In this document: one piece after another, positions 17,148-26,021 of the stretch
Position numbering within the stretch: position 1 is the stretch's first letter
Layout of the letters: each line of letters begins with the position of its first letter
Assembly: GCA_016213785.1 (NCBI GenBank)
Contig: JACQZQ010000044.1
Span: forward strand, 1 to 64,000
DNA from: Acidobacteriota bacterium
GTDB lineage: Bacteria; Acidobacteriota; Blastocatellia; Chloracidobacteriales; JADJPF01
Reading direction: 5' to 3'
DNA length: 64,000 bases
Position numbers and translations under genes: made by a program
The notes under the pieces: model-generated
The model's input: only the letters and a program-made list of their open reading frames with translations
Told to the model about the DNA's origin: nothing
Database searches by the model: none

Positions 17148-18704
17148 CTATTTAATTTTTACACGACCATCTAGATTTACAGAAATAGGGCTATTTTGAC
17201 GAATATAATTAATTACTAGTTTATTAAGCTCTATATCTGTTTTGGTTAAATTGCTAGCAACTGCAAATCTTTCCTTATAACCATTAGCTATATAAGCTAA
17301 ATAATTAGCCGTTGATACTAGATATTTTTCCTTTGGATCTATTGCTTTATAACCTAATTCAATATTACTAGGGTCTATAAGTATTTGGACATCACTAGCA
17401 GTATTATTAGTAGTATTAATTGTGTAGCGCAACCCACTAGTTTGACAAAAAGTGTCAGATCCTCTTTGACTAATGCTAAATGTAAGTAAATCAAGTAGTT
17501 GCTCACCAGTCATTGTTGCAGTGACTAAAATATTATTGTAAGGTAGAGCAGTTAAGAAAGTCTCTCTATTAATTTGTCCTGGAGCAATTGCAGCACGAAA
17601 ACTACTACTAGTATGAAAAAATACATGCGCTTTGGTTGCCTTTCTTGCTAAATCAGTAACAAAATTACCAATTTGAGTTTCTCCTTTATCTATATCAGTA
17701 TTATCAATTAAAGTTTTAGCTTCGCCTAGTATTTCAAACCTCTCAGGATACTTAAGTTTTAATGCTTCATACATAGATTGGACTTTTTCAGCTAAAAATA
17801 TATCTTCAGGTAGCCCTTTTGTAATAGTAATTAACTCTCCTTTAGCTTTAATTATCTTGTTTTTATTAAGTTGCAAACTTACATGGCTTAAATAGTTTAG
17901 ATATTGGTAGGGTGAAATAAAATAAGTATTAGTTCCTTCAATTTTAGTAAATTCAGCTTTTAAGTGTCCATGAGTACCTAGGATTAAGTCAATTCCTGGT
18001 ATTTGGCGAGCCATAGCAAAATCTTCTGCTAAATATTGATGACCACTAGAGATAACAATATTAACTTTTTCTTTTTCTCTTAAAATTTTGACTATTTCAG
18101 CAACACGCTTAAGTTTTTCCTCACCAGTAACCCAACGAGTGTTATTAGGCAGTAAATCCCTTTTTACAATACTAGGAAAATCATTTCCTGCTACAGCAAA
18201 AACACCTATTTTTATTCCAGAACGTTCATAGATTTGATATTCAGGTAGTAGTGATTTACCACTGTCATTAAATACTAGACCACTGCTAAATATAGGGTAA
18301 GTAACCCGATTAACGCATTCATTAAAAGTTTGTGCTCCATAATCAAACTCATGATTACCCAGTGCCATACCATCTAAAACACCGTTAAACCAGCCCCATT
18401 CCGTGCAAGTATAGGCATCTGACCAAATAGGGTTATTTAAGTTAATTGTATCCCCACCGCTTAAAACCAAAACATTTTTAGAATGTTTTCTAGCTTCTCT
18501 AAGAAATGCAATAACTCTTGCAACTCCGCCTCGGTTATAATCGCCTTCTGCATAGCCTGGTAAGGCATGACTATGATAATCGCTCATATGATAAATTTCT
18601 AAAGTCACAATACTACTATTAGCTGCATAGCTAATAGGTAAATGGTTAATAAAAGTAAGAACACATAAAAGACAAAGCAAAGAAAAAAATCTTAAATAAC
18701 TCAT
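17148..18704 (-). CDS. Secreted 5'-nucleotidase/UshA-type metallophosphoesterase
   Basis: 518 residues with a clear signal peptide (about 1-28, cut after a ...ISYA-like site). The metallophosphoesterase domain has the dimetal motifs SDYHSH (41-46), GGDT (83-86), GNHEFDYG (116-123), SSGHQY and GTHGH. The C-terminal 5'-nucleotidase domain is present, with SSFRAAI, ALPYNN and the TMTGEQLLDLL stretch. It should hydrolyse nucleoside phosphates or UDP-sugars outside the cytoplasm. The first motif is DYHSH rather than the more common DxHG, a mild variation. It is divergent from the methionine-pathway gene at 18917. Confidence 0.9.
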   Translation of the reverse strand: MSYLRFFSLLCLLCVLTFINHLPISYAANSSIVTLEIYHMSDYHSHALPGYAEGDYNRGGVARVIAFLREARKHSKNVLVLSGGDTINLNNPIWSDAYTCTEWGWFNGVLDGMALGNHEFDYGAQTFNECVNRVTYPIFSSGLVFNDSGKSLLPEYQIYERSGIKIGVFAVAGNDFPSIVKRDLLPNNTRWVTGEEKLKRVAEIVKILREKEKVNIVISSGHQYLAEDFAMARQIPGIDLILGTHGHLKAEFTKIEGTNTYFISPYQYLNYLSHVSLQLNKNKIIKAKGELITITKGLPEDIFLAEKVQSMYEALKLKYPERFEILGEAKTLIDNTDIDKGETQIGNFVTDLARKATKAHVFFHTSSSFRAAIAPGQINRETFLTALPYNNILVTATMTGEQLLDLLTFSISQRGSDTFCQTSGLRYTINTTNNTASDVQILIDPSNIELGYKAIDPKEKYLVSTANYLAYIANGYKERFAVASNLTKTDIELNKLVINYIRQNSPISVNLDGRVKIK

Positions 18705-18916
18705 TTGGTAACTCGTAGGTTTAATTAATTTTAAGGAATAGTTTGTTAATTAATTTGTTTTAAGATGACAATCTGCTTTTTATTAAAGTTAAACGAATTT
18801 GTTTTTAACCACAATGTTTAAGTGTTTCTAACTTTCCGACCAGTAAGCTTTGTTTAAAAGAATGATTAAGCTTAAAATTAAAGTTTAGCCTCAACAATGA
18901 AAAAGGAAGTATTAAA

Positions 18917-20758
18917 ATGTCTCGTTTTAGAGCTTTACTAGAAGATGATCGCGCACATATTTTTGATGGTGCTATGGGTACAATGCTTTATGCAAAAGGA
19001 GTTTATATTAATCGCTGTTTTGATGAGCTTAATATTTCAAACCCTAAAATGGTCTTGGATGTCCATAAAGAATATATTAAAGCAGGTGCAGAAATTATTG
19101 AAACTAACTCCTTTGGTGCAAATTTTATTAAGCTTAGTAAACATGGATTAGAAGATAAACTATTTGAAATTAACCGCGAAGCGGCAAAAATTGCCCGCGA
19201 AGCCGCAGGTGATAAAATTTGTGTTGCTGCGGCAATAGGCCCTTTAGGTATACGTATTGAACCTTATGGCCCTACTTCTAGAGATGAAGCAAAAGAGTTT
19301 TTTAAGAAACAAATTCAAGCCTTGCTTGATGCTAAAGGTGCTATAGATTGCTTTATTCTAGAGACTTTTAGCGATTTAAGTGAAATTAATCAAGCAATTC
19401 GTGCAATTAAAGAACTTTCAGATTTACCTATTATTGCTCAAATGACTATTCAACCCTTTGGTAAAACTGCTTTTGGTACAGCACCAGAAACCTTTACTAC
19501 ACAACTAGATAGCTGGGGAGTAGATTCTATAGGAATAAACTGTAATGTAGGGCCACAGGCTAGTCTTGACGCTATCCAAATAATGTCTACAGTAACAGAA
19601 CGTAAGCTTTCAGTTCAGCCTAATGCAGGACTTCCACGTGAAGTCGATGGACGAAAGATGTATATGTGTTCGCCTGAATATATGGCTAAATATGCAAAAA
19701 GATTTATCCAATCAGGAGTTAAATTTATTGGCGGCTGTTGTGGGACTACACCAGAACATATTAGGCTAATTGCTAATGCTGTTAAAGCCTCATCCCCTCA
19801 ACGTGTTGCTGTCTCTGTTTCTACACCAAGAGAACAAACCACTAAGGTTGAAGAAACTCCTATAAGAGAACGCTCTAATTTTGCACGTAAAATAGTTGAA
19901 GGAGAATTTGTAACCTCTGTTGAAATTGTTCCTGCAAAAGGTTGTGATGCAACTAAAATGATTGAGAGTGTTAAGGAATTAAGAGATGCAGGTGTTGATG
20001 CTGTTAATATTCCTGATGGGCCACGCGCTCAAAGCCGTATGGGAGCGCTAACTACAGCTATTTTAATTCAACAACAAATTAGTGGTATTGAACCCGTTGT
20101 TCATTATTGTTGTAGGGATCGTAACCTTTTAGGCATGATGTCTGATTTACTTGGGGCGGCTGCGCTTGGAATAAATAATCTACTTATTATTACTGGCGAT
20201 CCACCTAAAATGGGGCCATATCCTGAAGCAACAGCAGTTTTTGATGTTGACTCCATTGGTCTAACTAATATGGTAACAAGCCTTAATCAAGGGCTTGATA
20301 TTGGCAGTAATCCTATTGGTAAACCAACCTCTTTTTTTATTGGAGTAGGTGTTAATCCTTGCGCTGTAGACCTTGATACAGAAATTCGTCGTTTTGAATG
20401 GAAAGTAGAAGCAGGAGCACAATTTGCAGTTACTCAACCCATCTTTGATTTAGACCAGTTTTTTTACTTCCTAAAAAGAATAGAACATTGTAAAATCCCA
20501 ATCATTGTAGGCATTTGGCCTTTAGTATCTTATCGTAATGCTGAATTTTTAAGTAATGAGGTTCCAGGAATAAGTGTTCCTCCTTATATTTTAGAAAGAA
20601 TGCGTAATGCTGATGGACAGGAGGCCGCTCGCCAAGAAGGTTTAGCTATTGCCCGTGAAATGTTAAAAGAAGTAAAAACTATAGTTAAAGGTGTTCAAGT
20701 TAGTGCTCCTTTTGGCCGAGTTCCTTATGCTCTAGATGTTTTTAGCGTATTAAGATAA
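18917..20758 (+). CDS. yitJ: Homocysteine S-methyltransferase/methylenetetrahydrofolate reductase fusion (YitJ type)
   Basis: 613 residues. The N-terminal half is a Pfam S-methyl_trans barrel with the zinc-binding cysteines Cys209 (GINCNVGP) and Cys274/Cys275 (GGCCGTTPEH). The C-terminal half (about 325-613) is an MTHFR barrel with VTSVEIVPAKG and a TGDPP motif that contacts FAD/folate. The fusion couples reduction of methylene-THF with methyl transfer to homocysteine. ATG start after AAGGAAG. I looked for an S-box/SAM riboswitch in the 210-base leader and saw none. A terminator follows at 20791. Confidence 0.93.
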   Translation: MSRFRALLEDDRAHIFDGAMGTMLYAKGVYINRCFDELNISNPKMVLDVHKEYIKAGAEIIETNSFGANFIKLSKHGLEDKLFEINREAAKIAREAAGDKICVAAAIGPLGIRIEPYGPTSRDEAKEFFKKQIQALLDAKGAIDCFILETFSDLSEINQAIRAIKELSDLPIIAQMTIQPFGKTAFGTAPETFTTQLDSWGVDSIGINCNVGPQASLDAIQIMSTVTERKLSVQPNAGLPREVDGRKMYMCSPEYMAKYAKRFIQSGVKFIGGCCGTTPEHIRLIANAVKASSPQRVAVSVSTPREQTTKVEETPIRERSNFARKIVEGEFVTSVEIVPAKGCDATKMIESVKELRDAGVDAVNIPDGPRAQSRMGALTTAILIQQQISGIEPVVHYCCRDRNLLGMMSDLLGAAALGINNLLIITGDPPKMGPYPEATAVFDVDSIGLTNMVTSLNQGLDIGSNPIGKPTSFFIGVGVNPCAVDLDTEIRRFEWKVEAGAQFAVTQPIFDLDQFFYFLKRIEHCKIPIIVGIWPLVSYRNAEFLSNEVPGISVPPYILERMRNADGQEAARQEGLAIAREMLKEVKTIVKGVQVSAPFGRVPYALDVFSVLR

Positions 20759-20780
20759 GGTGATTTAAGGTAAGGTGAAT
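20751..20780. repeat. Two near-identical 15-base tandem copies over the yitJ stop codon
   Basis: TAAGATAAGGTGATT (20751-20765) and TAAGGTAAGGTGAAT (20766-20780), two differences. The first copy contains the stop codon. Confidence 0.7.
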
Positions 20781-20790
20781 CATATTTTTT

Positions 20791-20826
20791 GGGCTAGCCT
20801 TAGTTTGGTTAGCCCTTTTAATTTTT
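20791..20826 (+). terminator. Rho-independent terminator of yitJ
   Basis: GGGCTAGCC (20791-20799) pairs with GGTTAGCCC (20807-20815), 9 bp including one G-U. It is followed on the plus strand by TTTTAATTTTTT. It sits 33 bases after the stop. Confidence 0.8.
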
Positions 20827-20856
20827 TATATTAATTCACAACACCTTAGTTTTTAA

Positions 20857-21474
20857 TTAAACGTTTAGCTTAGAGTGTTTTTCTAGATAATTCTTAGCTG
20901 CATAAATACCTATAATGGTTTTTGCATCAAAAATCTCTCCTCTATTAATCATAGCTAAAGCCTGATCTATAGGAAAAAACTTTACTTTTGTTACAACTTC
21001 GCCAATGTCTTTTTCTGCAACTTTTGGGCTAAGACCAAAAGCTAGAAAGAGATATACATAACCATCTGATGTTCCAGGCATTACACAAAAACTTTGTGCT
21101 AACACAAAATCTTTTGCACAAAACCCGGCTTCCTCGCTTAACTCTCTTGCTGCTGTTATTTCAGGCGCTTCGATGGCAATTACTTGTCCATCTTTTAACT
21201 CACCATGTAAAGTACCTGTAGGGATTTCCCACATATTGGTCTTAAATGTATAGCGAAACTGTTCTATTAAAAGGATTTCCTTTTTATCATTAATAGCTGC
21301 TACTGCTGCTACTCCAGGATGGCGAAGTACCGAACGAGAAAAAACTGTCTCATTTTCTTTATCTTTAATAGTCTCATTTGTGATTATCCATCTTAGTTCA
21401 TTACTTCGTTTTTCTTGGTAAGCTATTTCTATTTTTAGCCACTCAAAGCGATCTTGCAGTTTATTTTCTTCCAT
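20857..21474 (-). CDS. Nudix hydrolase (ADP-ribose pyrophosphatase-like)
   Basis: 205 residues with an exact Nudix box from Gly96 to Phe118 (G-x5-E-x7-RELSEEAGF). Downstream VMPGTSDGYVYLFLAFGL fits the ADP-ribose/nucleotide-sugar pyrophosphatase group. It should hydrolyse a nucleoside diphosphate linked to another moiety, with Mg2+. It is the last gene of the pdxS operon, starting three bases after the MBL gene stop. Confidence 0.9.
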   Translation of the reverse strand: MEENKLQDRFEWLKIEIAYQEKRSNELRWIITNETIKDKENETVFSRSVLRHPGVAAVAAINDKKEILLIEQFRYTFKTNMWEIPTGTLHGELKDGQVIAIEAPEITAARELSEEAGFCAKDFVLAQSFCVMPGTSDGYVYLFLAFGLSPKVAEKDIGEVVTKVKFFPIDQALAMINRGEIFDAKTIIGIYAAKNYLEKHSKLNV

Positions 21475-21477
21475 ATT

Positions 21478-22161
21478 TTAATAATATCCCATACTACTAA
21501 GAAAGTCTTCTAGGCGTTGAAAACGTAGGTATGGGTTATTTTTCTTTTCTCTACCCATTGTAGAGGTTTTCCCTCCATAATTATGACCAGGAAGTAACAA
21601 TGTATCATCAGGAAGTTTTTGTAACTTATTAGTTAAACTATAATACATATCTTCTGGATTACTTCCTGGTAGGTCAACTCTTCCACAGCCGTTAATAAAA
21701 AGCGTATCGCCTGAAATTAGTTGATTTTCTACTAAAAAACATTGTGAGCCTGGAGTATGTCCTGGAGTATGCAAAAACTCTACAGACATATTTCCTATAT
21801 TGGTTCTATCTCCACTAGAAACTATAACCATATCAGAGTCAGATAATCCTATTAAGCTTTTTAGAAAAGGAGCTTCTTCTTTTTGGACATAAACTTTTAC
21901 AGGCTGGCGTTCAAGTAGTTCTGTTAAACCTTCAATAGGAAAACCTAGCATCCCTCCACCAATATGATCAGGATGAAAATGTGTAACAAAAGCCTTAGTA
22001 ATTTTCATATCATCTTTTTCTGCTGCTTTTAAGATTGCATTAATATCCCAAGCAGCATCAACTACAGCAGCTTCACGAGTTTGTTTATCTCCAATTAAAT
22101 AAACAAAATTTTGCATTGCTCCTATCTCAAGCTGTTTTAAGTAAATATTTTCTAATGACAT
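21478..22161 (-). CDS. MBL-fold metallohydrolase, glyoxalase II-like
   Basis: 227 residues with the dimetal motif THFHPDH (60-66), the later histidine in HTPGHTPGS, SGDTLF (the bridging Asp) and LLPGHNYGG. The segment GRVDLPGSNPEDMYYSL is typical of the glyoxalase-II/persulfide-dioxygenase branch. Substrate (a thioester, persulfide or other) cannot be told from sequence. Fourth gene of the pdxS operon. ATG start with AAAGAGG upstream. Confidence 0.88.
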   Translation of the reverse strand: MSLENIYLKQLEIGAMQNFVYLIGDKQTREAAVVDAAWDINAILKAAEKDDMKITKAFVTHFHPDHIGGGMLGFPIEGLTELLERQPVKVYVQKEEAPFLKSLIGLSDSDMVIVSSGDRTNIGNMSVEFLHTPGHTPGSQCFLVENQLISGDTLFINGCGRVDLPGSNPEDMYYSLTNKLQKLPDDTLLLPGHNYGGKTSTMGREKKNNPYLRFQRLEDFLSSMGYY

Positions 22162-22189
22162 GGTTTTCCTCTTTGTAGTTAATAATTTT

Positions 22190-23116
22190 CTATTCCCAAG
22201 ATGAAATCTTAGGCTCTACTAGCAACATAGATTCTTTTAACTCTATTAAAGATGAATCAGAAATTATATTAAATACCAAATGCCGACACTTAAGCGGTAA
22301 TTCTTTAGCTGCAAGCACGTCAGCTATTACAAAAGTCTTTGTATTTGTAATTCCAACCTCCCAATGCTTTTCATTTATATCACGAAAACTTAAATTAGCT
22401 GAATCTATCCCAATAGCTGTTAAAAGAGCTTTTCCCCAACGTAAAAACTCAGGCCAATAAGAAACTACTACTAAAGAAAGATCTTTAGGGATACTAGGAA
22501 ATTTTTCTATCCCTAGTTGAACAGAGTTAGATTTTAAGAGTTTTAGGTTTGCAGGTAATTTAGAGTCTGATTTATCAACCCTACCATATATTGCTACAGG
22601 GATAGAACCATTAAGTAAAAGGGTTTTGGAGCATTCCTCAGGGCTGATATGTCTTACAGGAAAGCTAGTAGCAATACGGATCTCTGTTGCTAGAATTTTT
22701 CTTAACTCTTTGGATGGATCAATTACAAGAAAATGGTCTGGAGGTTGCATTTCTAGCCATTTAGGTAATTGTTTTTGCAGTTCAGAAACAGTAAAGCCTT
22801 GTAAACGTAACTCTTTAAGAAAAGAATTTATAAGCAAATCTAATTTTAAGTCTTTATCATTGCTATCATTATCAATTAAACGCTCTCTTACATAAAAACT
22901 ACTTCCAGGGCGTAGTTCAAGCCAACCTCGCTTAGCTAAATCTCTATAAACCCCGCTAACTGTATTATAATGAATCTTTAAACGACGAGCTACTTCTCGG
23001 GTACTAGGCAGTTTTTGGTTAACTTTTAAGTCACCACTAACAATAGCTAACATTATTTGAGTTGCTAATTGTTCTTTAACTGGAGTTTCACTATTTTTAG
23101 CTATCCAAAGGCGCAT
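22190..23116 (-). CDS. GntR-family transcriptional regulator with an unrecognised C-terminal domain
   Basis: 308 residues. Residues 1-75 form a GntR winged helix (KLPSTREVARRLKIHYNTVSGVYRDL). The rest does not look like the aminotransferase domain of MocR/PdxR regulators that usually control vitamin B6 genes: it is too short and I see no PLP-lysine motif. FCD or UTRA signatures were not evident. It contains alternating alpha/beta stretches (DLSLVVVSYWP, TFVIADVLAA) that could be a ligand-binding fold. It sits 26 bases after pdxT in the same operon, so autoregulation of B6 synthesis is plausible but inferred. Confidence 0.85.
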   Translation of the reverse strand: MRLWIAKNSETPVKEQLATQIMLAIVSGDLKVNQKLPSTREVARRLKIHYNTVSGVYRDLAKRGWLELRPGSSFYVRERLIDNDSNDKDLKLDLLINSFLKELRLQGFTVSELQKQLPKWLEMQPPDHFLVIDPSKELRKILATEIRIATSFPVRHISPEECSKTLLLNGSIPVAIYGRVDKSDSKLPANLKLLKSNSVQLGIEKFPSIPKDLSLVVVSYWPEFLRWGKALLTAIGIDSANLSFRDINEKHWEVGITNTKTFVIADVLAAKELPLKCRHLVFNIISDSSLIELKESMLLVEPKISSWE

Positions 23117-23142
23117 AGATATTCTTGGCTAGAGTAGAAAGA

Positions 23143-23709
23143 TTAATAGCCTATCATAGTAAGAAAGAGTTTATGTACTCTAGTATCTTCTGTTAGTTCT
23201 GGGTGAAAAGTTGCTGCTAAATATTTTCCCTCTTTAACTAAAACAGGACGATTTTGACAAGTAGCAATTACTTCAACTTCTTGACCTACTTTGCTAATTC
23301 CTGGAGCACGGATAAACACTAGCTCTAAGGGATTACTTCCTAAAACAGCTACAGAAACTTCCTTGGTAAAACTATTAATTTGTCTTCCATAAGAATTTCT
23401 TTCAATCGTTATATTCATTGCTTCTAAAGACACTTGAGGAGGGTTTTTAACTTCTTTAGCTAGTAGGATTGCTCCTGCACAAGTGCCAAAAGTTGGATGA
23501 TATTTTATAAACTCTTTTAGAGGCTCAAATAGGTTTTCATCTTTCATTAAACGAAGCATTGTAGTGCTTTCACCACCAGGAATTATCAAGCCATCAAGAG
23601 CTTCTAAGTCTTTTTCAGTACGCACTTCACAGGCTTTTACCTTGAAGCTCTCAAGCATTTTTAAGTGTTTGGCAAAAGCACCTTGTAAGGCTAAAACACC
23701 TATTTTCAT
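23143..23709 (-). CDS. pdxT: Pyridoxal 5'-phosphate synthase glutaminase subunit PdxT
   Basis: 188 residues, full family length. It is a class I glutamine amidotransferase with triad Cys77 (FGTCAGAI), His169 and Glu171 (HPEL), plus the PGGESTTM loop (44-51). It hydrolyses glutamine and channels ammonia to PdxS for direct PLP synthesis. It lies 80 bases downstream of pdxS. Confidence 0.97.
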   Translation of the reverse strand: MKIGVLALQGAFAKHLKMLESFKVKACEVRTEKDLEALDGLIIPGGESTTMLRLMKDENLFEPLKEFIKYHPTFGTCAGAILLAKEVKNPPQVSLEAMNITIERNSYGRQINSFTKEVSVAVLGSNPLELVFIRAPGISKVGQEVEVIATCQNRPVLVKEGKYLAATFHPELTEDTRVHKLFLTMIGY

Positions 23710-23789
23710 AATAACCTTTCTATTAATAAAGTAAAGATAGACACCATAGGAATAGACCTATGTGCCTATTCCTATGGTATTTTTATAGG

Positions 23790-24671
23790 CTACCATCCGC
23801 GAGTTTGTAGTAGTTCGCTTTCGGCTAGTTTGTTAGTTTCAATACCTTTCATTGGTTCGCCAAGTTCCATACTGACTTCAAGAAGCACTTTAGGGTCTTG
23901 ATAGTGGGTAACGGCTTTGACTATGGCGCGTGCGCGTGCTGCTGGATCATCTGATTTAAAAATTCCTGAGCCAACAAAAACCGATTCTGCCCCTAACTGC
24001 ATACAAAGTGCAGCATCAGCAGGAGTTGCTACTCCACCAGCGGCAAAGTTTGGTACAGGTAATTTTCCATCACGAGCAACCATTAAAACTAGCTCAAATG
24101 GTGCTTGGAGGCGTTTACTTTCAGCCATTAATTCATCTTGCTCAAGCAGTGTAAGCATTCGCATTTCCTTGCGTATAGTTCTTAGGTGACGGACAGCTTC
24201 AACAATATTTCCAGTTCCTGCTTCGCCTTTAGTACGAATCATTGCAGCCCCTTCAGCAATACGGCGTAGTGCTTCGCCTAGATTACGGCAACCACAAACA
24301 AACGGAACCTTAAAGCTATGTTTATAAATATGATGTTCTTCATCAGCAGGTGTTAAGACTTCGCTTTCATCAATAAAGTCTACACCCATTTCTTCTAAAA
24401 TTTGTGCTTCAACAAAATGCCCAATACGGGCTTTAGCCATTACTGGAATAGAAACAACTTCCATAATTTCGCGCACTTTTTTAGGAGATGCCATTCTTGC
24501 TACACCACCTTCGCGACGAATATCAGCAGGTACGCGCTCAAGTGCCATTACTGCTGCGGCTCCAGCCTCTTCAGCAATTTTAGCTTGTGCTGCGTCTGTA
24601 ACATCCATTATTACTCCACCTTTTAACATTTCTGCTAAACCTGTTTTAAGTTTTAATAAACCCTCTGACAT
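23790..24671 (-). CDS. pdxS: Pyridoxal 5'-phosphate synthase subunit PdxS
   Basis: 293 residues. It is a TIM-barrel enzyme that condenses ribose 5-phosphate, glyceraldehyde 3-phosphate and ammonia to PLP as a dodecamer with PdxT. Nearly every family motif is present: [40 protein letters not shown] (catalytic Lys), GEAGTGN and [13 protein letters not shown] chose ATG at 24671 because a GGAGG site lies 5 bases upstream of it; a longer reading from TTG at 24686 would place this ribosome site inside the coding region. First gene of the pdxS-pdxT-gntR-MBL-nudix operon. Confidence 0.97.
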   Translation of the reverse strand: MSEGLLKLKTGLAEMLKGGVIMDVTDAAQAKIAEEAGAAAVMALERVPADIRREGGVARMASPKKVREIMEVVSIPVMAKARIGHFVEAQILEEMGVDFIDESEVLTPADEEHHIYKHSFKVPFVCGCRNLGEALRRIAEGAAMIRTKGEAGTGNIVEAVRHLRTIRKEMRMLTLLEQDELMAESKRLQAPFELVLMVARDGKLPVPNFAAGGVATPADAALCMQLGAESVFVGSGIFKSDDPAARARAIVKAVTHYQDPKVLLEVSMELGEPMKGIETNKLAESELLQTRGW

Positions 24672-25035
24672 AAAATCCTCCATCAAAATATTTATTATTT
24701 CAAAAACTTATTATTGCCAGCCATTTTTACAAATGGCTGTTTAAAAATTTATTTAATTAGTTTATAAATTGGCTAAGGGAAAATATTCTTTTAGCTTTAT
24801 TTGGAAGAAGTTAAGGGACAATAATATTTTTGACAACAGCCAATTCGGAAAAAAATGGACTAGGCCAATTTTTAATTAAAGTTAAACTTTCCTTAGTAAA
24901 TGGCTTGTAGAGCAAGCCAATAAGTCCTATATTAATTTAAAATTAACTTACAAACTTCTGTTTTATTGTTTGCTATAGGTAAGCTACAATATTTTGGCAA
25001 TAATTATTACCTATAAAACATAAGATTTTACAAAA
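24672..25035. other. Divergent promoter region between pdxS and cdd
   Basis: 364 AT-rich bases holding the promoters for both directions. Two small hairpins are visible: CAGCCATTT-TTAC-AAATGGCTG at 24718-24739, in the pdxS leader about 47 bases before its ATG, and TGGCTTG-TAGAG-CAAGCCA at 24901-24919. Neither has a T-run in a useful direction. No known riboswitch was recognised. Confidence 0.5.
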
Positions 25036-25449
25036 ATGAAACTTGCAGAAATCGATCTAGAGAAAATAGCATGTGAGGCGCGTAATTACGCTATTGCACC
25101 TTTTTCAAATTTTCAAGTTGGAGCAGCATTACTAACAACAGATGGCATCGTATATACAGGATGTAACATTGAAAATGCAACATTTGGGCTAACTGTTTGT
25201 GCTGAAAGAGTTGCTCTCTTTAAGGCACTTTCAGAAGGTAAACGAGATTTCCAAAAAATCACTATAGTAACAGATGCTAGTAAACTTTCTCTGCCTTGTG
25301 GTGCTTGTCGGCAGTTGTTGTGGGAATTTTGCGGCGATATAGAAGTAGAAATAGTTAACTTACAAGGTGGGGTAGCGCTTAAGCGGGTAAAAGAGCTTTT
25401 ACCCTTACCCTTTGACAGAAGTAACTTTTTCGAGCCGGTGGATGAGTAA
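25036..25449 (+). CDS. cdd: Cytidine deaminase
   Basis: 137 residues, the small homotetrameric type. Zinc ligands are Cys55 (in the CAE motif, Glu57 the proton shuttle), Cys88 and Cys91 in PCGACRQLLWEF. FSNFQVGAAL and GCNIENATFG bind the nucleoside. It converts cytidine or deoxycytidine to uridine in pyrimidine salvage. It is followed after 51 bases by an HNH nuclease gene. Confidence 0.95.
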   Translation: MKLAEIDLEKIACEARNYAIAPFSNFQVGAALLTTDGIVYTGCNIENATFGLTVCAERVALFKALSEGKRDFQKITIVTDASKLSLPCGACRQLLWEFCGDIEVEIVNLQGGVALKRVKELLPLPFDRSNFFEPVDE

Positions 25450-25500
25450 GAACACTTTTTAACTAGGTGAAAAATCGCTACCGGATAAATTTTTAAATTT

Positions 25501-26013
25501 ATGATCGATAGCAGAGTACTAGTCCTTAACGCTTCTTTTGAGCCTATTAATGTTTGTACTGTAAGGCGTGCTATAGTTTTGGTGCTAAAAGGCGTAGCTA
25601 GAGCAGAAGAACATAGGCCAAGGTTTTTTCATTCTACTGCACACGCTATACCTATACCTTCAGTTATTCGTTTAGTTGAATATATTCATATTCCTTTTGA
25701 AAGAAAAAGCCTGTCGCGTAAAAATATACTTTTACGTGACCATAATACTTGTCAATATTGCCAAATAATTTTTCCTCCTCAAGAACTAACTCTAGACCAT
25801 GTTGTGCCTAGAGCACGAGGTGGTGATTCTAGTTGGGATAATTTGGTGGCTTCTTGTAGACGATGTAATAATCGCAAAGGCGATAAAACACCAGAAGAGG
25901 CTGGAATGCGCTTACTTAAACGCCCTCAGCCTTTTAGTGTTAGTGTTAGTCGTCAAATTATGCGATATATTGGCCGAACTGATGAGAATTGGCGTAAATA
26001 TTTATTCTATTAA
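25501..26013 (+). CDS. HNH endonuclease (stand-alone, McrA-like type)
   Basis: 170 residues. An N-terminal segment typical of the bacterial stand-alone HNH group ([19 protein letters not shown]) precedes an HNH core. The core has zinc pairs Cys84/Cys87 and Cys119/Cys122, catalytic DH at 99-100 and Asn114 ([13 protein letters not shown] ... WDNLVASC). This group is widespread in chromosomes, and its members are not restriction or mobile enzymes as far as known; the DNA target is unknown. It is convergent with the FHA gene, eight bases away. Confidence 0.9.
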   Translation: MIDSRVLVLNASFEPINVCTVRRAIVLVLKGVARAEEHRPRFFHSTAHAIPIPSVIRLVEYIHIPFERKSLSRKNILLRDHNTCQYCQIIFPPQELTLDHVVPRARGGDSSWDNLVASCRRCNNRKGDKTPEEAGMRLLKRPQPFSVSVSRQIMRYIGRTDENWRKYLFY

Positions 26014-26021
26014 ACTTAAAT

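Noticed and set aside
18705-18916. SAM riboswitch upstream of the homocysteine methyltransferase
   Set aside because: No S-box or SAM-II/III core motif was visible in the leader; only AT-rich sequence with weak repeats.
20857-21474. Nudix box interrupted by an insertion
   Set aside because: On recounting, Gly96 to Phe118 matches G-x5-E-x7-REUxEExGU exactly; the apparent extra residues lie before the box.
24672-24686. Longer PdxS start at TTG
   Set aside because: The extension would contain the GGAGG ribosome site, and family members start at the equivalent of MSEGLLKLK.
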